Below are positions 63,968-64,000 of a DNA stretch of 64,000 bases, piece after piece; position 1 is the first letter of the stretch, and each line of letters starts with the position of its first letter. The DNA is from Sphingomonas rosea (GTDB lineage: Bacteria > Pseudomonadota > Alphaproteobacteria > Sphingomonadales > Sphingomonadaceae). A program made the translations under genes and the position numbers. The stretch covers positions 1,960,501 through 2,024,500 of the forward strand of contig NZ_BAABBR010000001.1 of assembly GCF_039538065.1 (NCBI RefSeq), read 5' to 3'. The notes under the pieces were generated by a model, which saw only the letters and a program-made list of their open reading frames with translations, was not told where the DNA came from and made no database searches.

Positions 63968-64000
63968 ATGCTGCAGCGAACCGGGCAAGTCGACGGGGTT
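63968..64000 (+). CDS. Possible start of the next gene (truncated by window end)
   Basis: ATG 63968 opens a frame of 11 codons (MLQRTGQVDGV) that runs off the end. Spacing of 32 bases after the methyltransferase stop fits continuation of the plus-strand run, but there is too little sequence to confirm a gene or name a product. Confidence 0.3.
   Translation, partial: MLQRTGQVDGV

Overview
The window is dense, GC-rich DNA that reads as chromosome of an alphaproteobacterium of the order Sphingomonadales. The evidence is a pair of very large TonB-dependent receptors with the sphingomonad-style VVTGSRI plug entry, a DivL-type pseudo-histidine kinase, AddAB instead of RecBCD, AmgK/MurU cell-wall recycling, many GTGA/ATGA start-stop overlaps, frequent GTG and TTG starts, and a sequence upstream of a hemerythrin gene that resembles an EcfG (general stress sigma) promoter. 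I see no phage, transposon, CRISPR array or plasmid signature. No stretch of more than 300 bases lacks a gene; the largest gap is the 292 bases between ahcY and the second TonB receptor.

Layout. 1-6.9 kb: tail of a DHA2 efflux pump, aldo/keto reductase, alpha/beta hydrolase, an ACE-like M2 peptidase predicted to be a lipoprotein, then on the minus strand an SDR with a membrane tail, a small membrane protein and a peroxiredoxin, then YqgE. 7-16.4 kb: two TonB-dependent receptors flank ahcY, followed by a small outer-membrane barrel. 16.5-30.8 kb: a long plus-strand cluster divL-tsaE-amgK-murU-addB, a 48-residue membrane protein on the other strand, addA-trxA, then secA. It joins cell-cycle signalling, tRNA t6A modification, MurNAc recycling, double-strand-break repair and protein export. 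30.8-37.2 kb: putA, hemerythrin, tRNA-Asn, NAD kinase, an EAL phosphodiesterase and a methyltransferase.

37.2-47.6 kb: the genome-maintenance set mfd-sdhE (minus) and recG (plus), with a secreted EreA/ChaN-like protein gene between sdhE and recG; then tyrS, a DOMON-like protein and a NamZ-type (DUF1343) exo-N-acetylmuramidase. 47.8-54.8 kb: a CoxE-like VWA protein, a histidine kinase with a degraded ATPase domain, tRNA-Pro, a PilZ protein, tRNA-Met, a three-gene overlapping unit (M28 peptidase plus two small lipoproteins), a PA0069-type radical SAM protein and a 49-residue protein. 54.8-64 kb: lytic transglycosylase with a uracil-DNA-glycosylase-like gene (minus), then a plus-strand run of ETF-ubiquinone oxidoreductase, TPR protein, ispE, nnr and an RlmD-type RNA methyltransferase, ending in the first codons of another possible gene.

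The most notable points are the Tyr-for-His DivL, the kinase that keeps its phospho-acceptor His but has lost recognisable ATP-binding boxes, an EF-hand-like loop between the signal peptide and plug of the first TonB receptor, a perfect FNR/FixK-type palindrome just before that receptor's start, and NamZ, AmgK and MurU within one 30-kb stretch. No wholly unknown multigene system is evident; the least explained pieces are the M28/lipoprotein unit, the EreA/ChaN-like secreted protein and the AT-rich gap near 47.7 kb.
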